From Flavobacteriaceae bacterium (GTDB lineage: Bacteria > Bacteroidota > Bacteroidia > Flavobacteriales > Flavobacteriaceae): DNA of 8,896 nucleotides. A model generated the notes under the pieces. It had not been told where the DNA came from. It worked only from the letters and a program-made list of their open reading frames with translations, and ran no database searches. Made by a program: the position numbers and the translations under genes. The stretch is from contig JAQWON010000040.1 of NCBI GenBank assembly GCA_029245825.1, positions 1-8,896 of the forward strand. The letters are read 5' to 3'. Shown one piece after another: positions 6,398 through 8,896 of this stretch (positions are counted from its first letter, which is position 1; every line of letters begins with the position of its first letter).

Positions 6398-7546
6398 ATG
6401 GACCATGTTAAGATTTTCGATACCACTTTAAGGGATGGAGAACAAGTCCCAGGTTGCAAATTAGATACCGATAGCAAATTAATTATTGCTGAAAAATTAG
6501 ATGATATGGGTGTTGACATAATTGAAGCTGGATTCCCTATATCCAGCCCAGGAGATTTTGATTCTGTAGTTGAAATTTCAAAACTTGTTAAAAACGCAAC
6601 TGTATGCGGATTAACAAGAGCTGTTAAAAAAGATATTGAAGTAGCTGCAAAGGCAATTGAAAAAGCAAAAAAACCAAGAATTCATACGGGGATAGGGACC
6701 TCAGAAACACACATTAAATACAAATTTAACTCAAATAGAAATGAAATACTAGAACGAGCCGTTTTTGCTGTAAGTTATGCTAAATCTTACGTTGACGATG
6801 TTGAATTTTATGCAGAAGATGCAGGTAGAACAGATAATGATTTTCTAGCTAAAGTTTGTGAAGAGGTAATTAAAGCAGGAGCAACTGTTTTAAATATCCC
6901 AGACACAACGGGTTACTGCCTGCCAAAAGATTATGGCAAGAAAATTAAATACTTAAAAGAAAATGTAAAAAATATTGAAAAAGCAATAATCTCATGTCAT
7001 TGCCATAATGATCTTGGTTTAGCTACTGCTAACTCAATAAGTGGTGTAATAAATGGAGCTCGTCAAATTGAATGTACTATAAACGGAGTTGGTGAACGTG
7101 CAGGAAATACCTCTTTGGAAGAAGTGGTGATGGTTATGCGTCAACACAAAAATTTGGATCTTATGACTAATATTAATTCAAAACTTCTATATGAAGCAAG
7201 TAAATTAGTTTCTTCAAAAATGGGGGTCCCTGTTCAGCCAAATAAAGCTATTGTAGGTGCAAATGCTTTTGCTCACAGTTCTGGCATTCATCAAGATGGA
7301 GTTATAAAGAAAAGAGAGACGTATGAAATAATTGATCCAAATGACGTAGGGGTTAATGAATCCTCTATTGTTTTGACTGCAAGAAGTGGAAGAGCTGCTC
7401 TTGCTTACCGAGCAAGAAATATAGGTTTTGATTTGAATAAATTACAACTGGATAAAGTGTATGAAAGGTTTCTAAAAGTTGCTGACAAACAAAAAGAAGT
7501 TAGTGATCAGGAGCTTCCAAAAATCATCAAATCTTGTGAATTATAG
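6398..7546 (+). CDS. leuA: 2-isopropylmalate synthase, short form lacking the regulatory domain
   Basis: LeuA condenses 3-methyl-2-oxobutanoate with acetyl-CoA to 2-isopropylmalate, the first committed step of leucine synthesis. The TIM-barrel catalytic domain is complete. It shows FDTTLRDGEQVPG (7-19) with metal ligand Asp8 and Arg12, IEAGFP (42-47), the ligands His201 and His203 in CHCHNDLGLA, and NGVGERAGNTSLEEVV (229-244). The SGIHQDG segment (295-301) marks the subdomain after the barrel. The protein ends at 382 residues, against about 520 for E. coli LeuA, so the C-terminal leucine-binding regulatory domain is absent. The gene ends in an ordinary stop with leuC starting 10 bases later, so this is a natural short form and not a truncation. 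Homocitrate or citramalate synthase activity is possible in this family, but the adjacent leuC makes LeuA the best reading. Confidence 0.93.
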   Translation: MDHVKIFDTTLRDGEQVPGCKLDTDSKLIIAEKLDDMGVDIIEAGFPISSPGDFDSVVEISKLVKNATVCGLTRAVKKDIEVAAKAIEKAKKPRIHTGIGTSETHIKYKFNSNRNEILERAVFAVSYAKSYVDDVEFYAEDAGRTDNDFLAKVCEEVIKAGATVLNIPDTTGYCLPKDYGKKIKYLKENVKNIEKAIISCHCHNDLGLATANSISGVINGARQIECTINGVGERAGNTSLEEVVMVMRQHKNLDLMTNINSKLLYEASKLVSSKMGVPVQPNKAIVGANAFAHSSGIHQDGVIKKRETYEIIDPNDVGVNESSIVLTARSGRAALAYRARNIGFDLNKLQLDKVYERFLKVADKQKEVSDQELPKIIKSCEL

Positions 7547-7556
7547 TCTGAAAAAT

Positions 7557-8896
7557 ATGGGTAAAACGCTTTTCGATAAAGTATGGGATTCGCATGTCAT
7601 TGAAAATATTAATGATGGTCCTGACATTTTATTCATTGACAGGCACATGATTCATGAAGTAACTAGTCCTGTTGCTTTTATTGGCCTAAAGAAGAGAGAA
7701 TTAAAAGTAATGTCTCCTGAAAGAACATTTGCGACTGCTGATCATAATACTCCTACGAAAAACCAACACATGCCAGTGAGTGACCCTTTATCTGCAAATC
7801 AACTTAAAACTTTAGAAACAAACGCAAAAGAACATGGTATTTCTTATTGGGGCCTGGGTCACAAAAACAATGGAATCGTCCATGTTATTGGACCTGAACA
7901 AGGAATAACTCTCCCTGGAGCAACTATTGTTTGCGGTGACTCTCACACTTCTACTCACGGAGCATTTGGAGCAATTGCATTTGGTATTGGAACTTCAGAA
8001 GTAGAAATGGTTTTAGCAACTCAATGCATAATGCAGGTAAAACCAAAAAAGATGAGAATCAATATAAATGGTGAATTAAATAAAGGGGTCACGCCAAAAG
8101 ATATTGCCTTATTTATAATTTCTAAAATATCTACATCTGGTGCAACTGGTTATTTTGTAGAGTATTCTGGATCTACATTCTCCAATCTTAGTATGGAAGG
8201 TAGAATGACTGTTTGTAATCTTAGCATTGAAATGGGAGCAAGAGGAGGTATGATTGCTCCTGATAAAAAAACTTTTCAATACATTAAGGAGCGTGAGTTT
8301 TCTCCAAAAGAAAATGACTGGGATAAAGCAATGAAGTTTTGGGAAACCTTATATAGTGATGAAGACGCTAAATTTGATAAAGAATTTTCTTATAGTAGTA
8401 ATGAAATTGAACCAATGATTACTTATGGAACAAATCCAGGGATGGGTTTAAGTATTTCCAAGAGAATTCCATCTAAAAATTTAAAAAAAACTAAAAATAT
8501 ATCTTATAAAAAATCACTAGACTATATGGGATATAAAGAAGGAGAGCTTATGCTGGGTAAAAAAATTGATTATGTTTTTTTGGGCAGTTGTACAAATGGT
8601 CGTATTGAAGATTTTAGAGCTTTTTCATCAATTGTAAAGGGTAGAAAAAAATCAAGCAGAGTTACCGCATGGCTGGTTCCAGGCTCTCATAAAGTGATGA
8701 ATGCAATAAAAGAAGAAGGGATATTAGATATACTTGAAAATTCTGGATTTGAGCTCAGAGAACCAGGATGCTCTGCCTGTCTTGCAATGAACGATGATAA
8801 AATTCCAAAAGGAAAATATGTTGTAAGCACATCCAATAGAAACTTTGAGGGGAGACAAGGGCCTGGTGCAAGAACAATCTTAGCAAGTCCTCTAGT
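7557..8896 (+). CDS. leuC: 3-isopropylmalate dehydratase large subunit, 3' end cut by window edge
   Basis: With LeuD, LeuC isomerises 2-isopropylmalate to 3-isopropylmalate using a [4Fe-4S] cluster of the aconitase type. The frame is open without interruption from ATG 7557 to the edge (446 codons plus 2 bases); the usual length is about 465, so only the last 20 or so residues are missing. The three cluster cysteines are visible: Cys345 in GSCTNGR and Cys405 and Cys408 in PGCSAC. Other signatures are VCGDSHTSTHGAFGA (125-139), MGARGGMIAPD (226-236) and STSNRNFEGRQGPGA (424-438). The start MGKTLFDKVWDSHV is typical. It lies 10 bases after leuA, so the two are almost certainly co-transcribed. 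leuD and leuB would be expected just beyond the right edge. Confidence 0.97.
   Translation, partial: MGKTLFDKVWDSHVIENINDGPDILFIDRHMIHEVTSPVAFIGLKKRELKVMSPERTFATADHNTPTKNQHMPVSDPLSANQLKTLETNAKEHGISYWGLGHKNNGIVHVIGPEQGITLPGATIVCGDSHTSTHGAFGAIAFGIGTSEVEMVLATQCIMQVKPKKMRININGELNKGVTPKDIALFIISKISTSGATGYFVEYSGSTFSNLSMEGRMTVCNLSIEMGARGGMIAPDKKTFQYIKEREFSPKENDWDKAMKFWETLYSDEDAKFDKEFSYSSNEIEPMITYGTNPGMGLSISKRIPSKNLKKTKNISYKKSLDYMGYKEGELMLGKKIDYVFLGSCTNGRIEDFRAFSSIVKGRKKSSRVTAWLVPGSHKVMNAIKEEGILDILENSGFELREPGCSACLAMNDDKIPKGKYVVSTSNRNFEGRQGPGARTILASPL

Noticed and set aside
6320..7535. The 16-mer AAAATCATCAAATCTT occurs upstream of leuA (6320-6335) and near the leuA 3' end (7520-7535)
   Set aside because: The second copy simply encodes ordinary C-terminal residues, and a repeat of this size is only mildly surprising in AT-rich sequence. 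No function could be supported.

Overview
The window looks like chromosomal DNA of an AT-rich member of the Bacteroidota, most likely a marine flavobacterium-type organism. PanB, the RluA-type synthase and DnaK read as flavobacterial proteins. Start codons are preceded by A/T-rich stretches without Shine-Dalgarno sequences. Several intergenic gaps carry the Bacteroidota -7 promoter motif TAnnTTTG. No tRNA, rRNA, CRISPR, insertion sequence or phage gene was seen. No gene-free stretch exceeds about 150 bases.

Region 1 (1-3050, minus strand) is a probable transcription unit read right to left. It holds dnaK, then a hotdog thioesterase closely resembling MenI/YdiI (DHNA-CoA hydrolase), then the start of an unusual protein. 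In that protein an N-terminal PAS sensor domain is fused to a UbiA-superfamily membrane prenyltransferase with a MenA-like aspartate-rich motif. The pairing suggests menaquinone or related prenyl-quinone synthesis. A 10-bp perfect inverted repeat encloses the start codon of the PAS-prenyltransferase gene and could control its translation.

Region 2 (3051-3188) is the divergent gap between dnaK and panB. It contains a TGACA-N3-TGTCA inverted repeat and a good -33/-7 promoter for panB.

Region 3 (3189-4721, plus strand) is panB (pantothenate synthesis) followed by an RluA-family RNA pseudouridine synthase that appears to start at TTG. A probable intrinsic terminator lies about 20 bases downstream, inside the oppositely oriented neighbour. 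That neighbour (4675-6246, minus) is a 523-residue all-helical, TPR-like protein of unknown function. Its 3' end overlaps the synthase gene by 47 bases.

Region 4 (6247-8896) opens with a divergent promoter region carrying candidate promoters both ways and a 12-bp palindrome between them. It is followed by leuA (a short form without the C-terminal leucine-binding domain) and leuC, which runs off the right edge with about 20 residues missing. PanB and LeuA both consume 3-methyl-2-oxobutanoate (alpha-ketoisovalerate), so the right half groups two branches leaving the valine pathway.

Most of the window is conserved housekeeping content. The item most likely to be new biology is the PAS-prenyltransferase fusion and its start-codon hairpin at the left edge.
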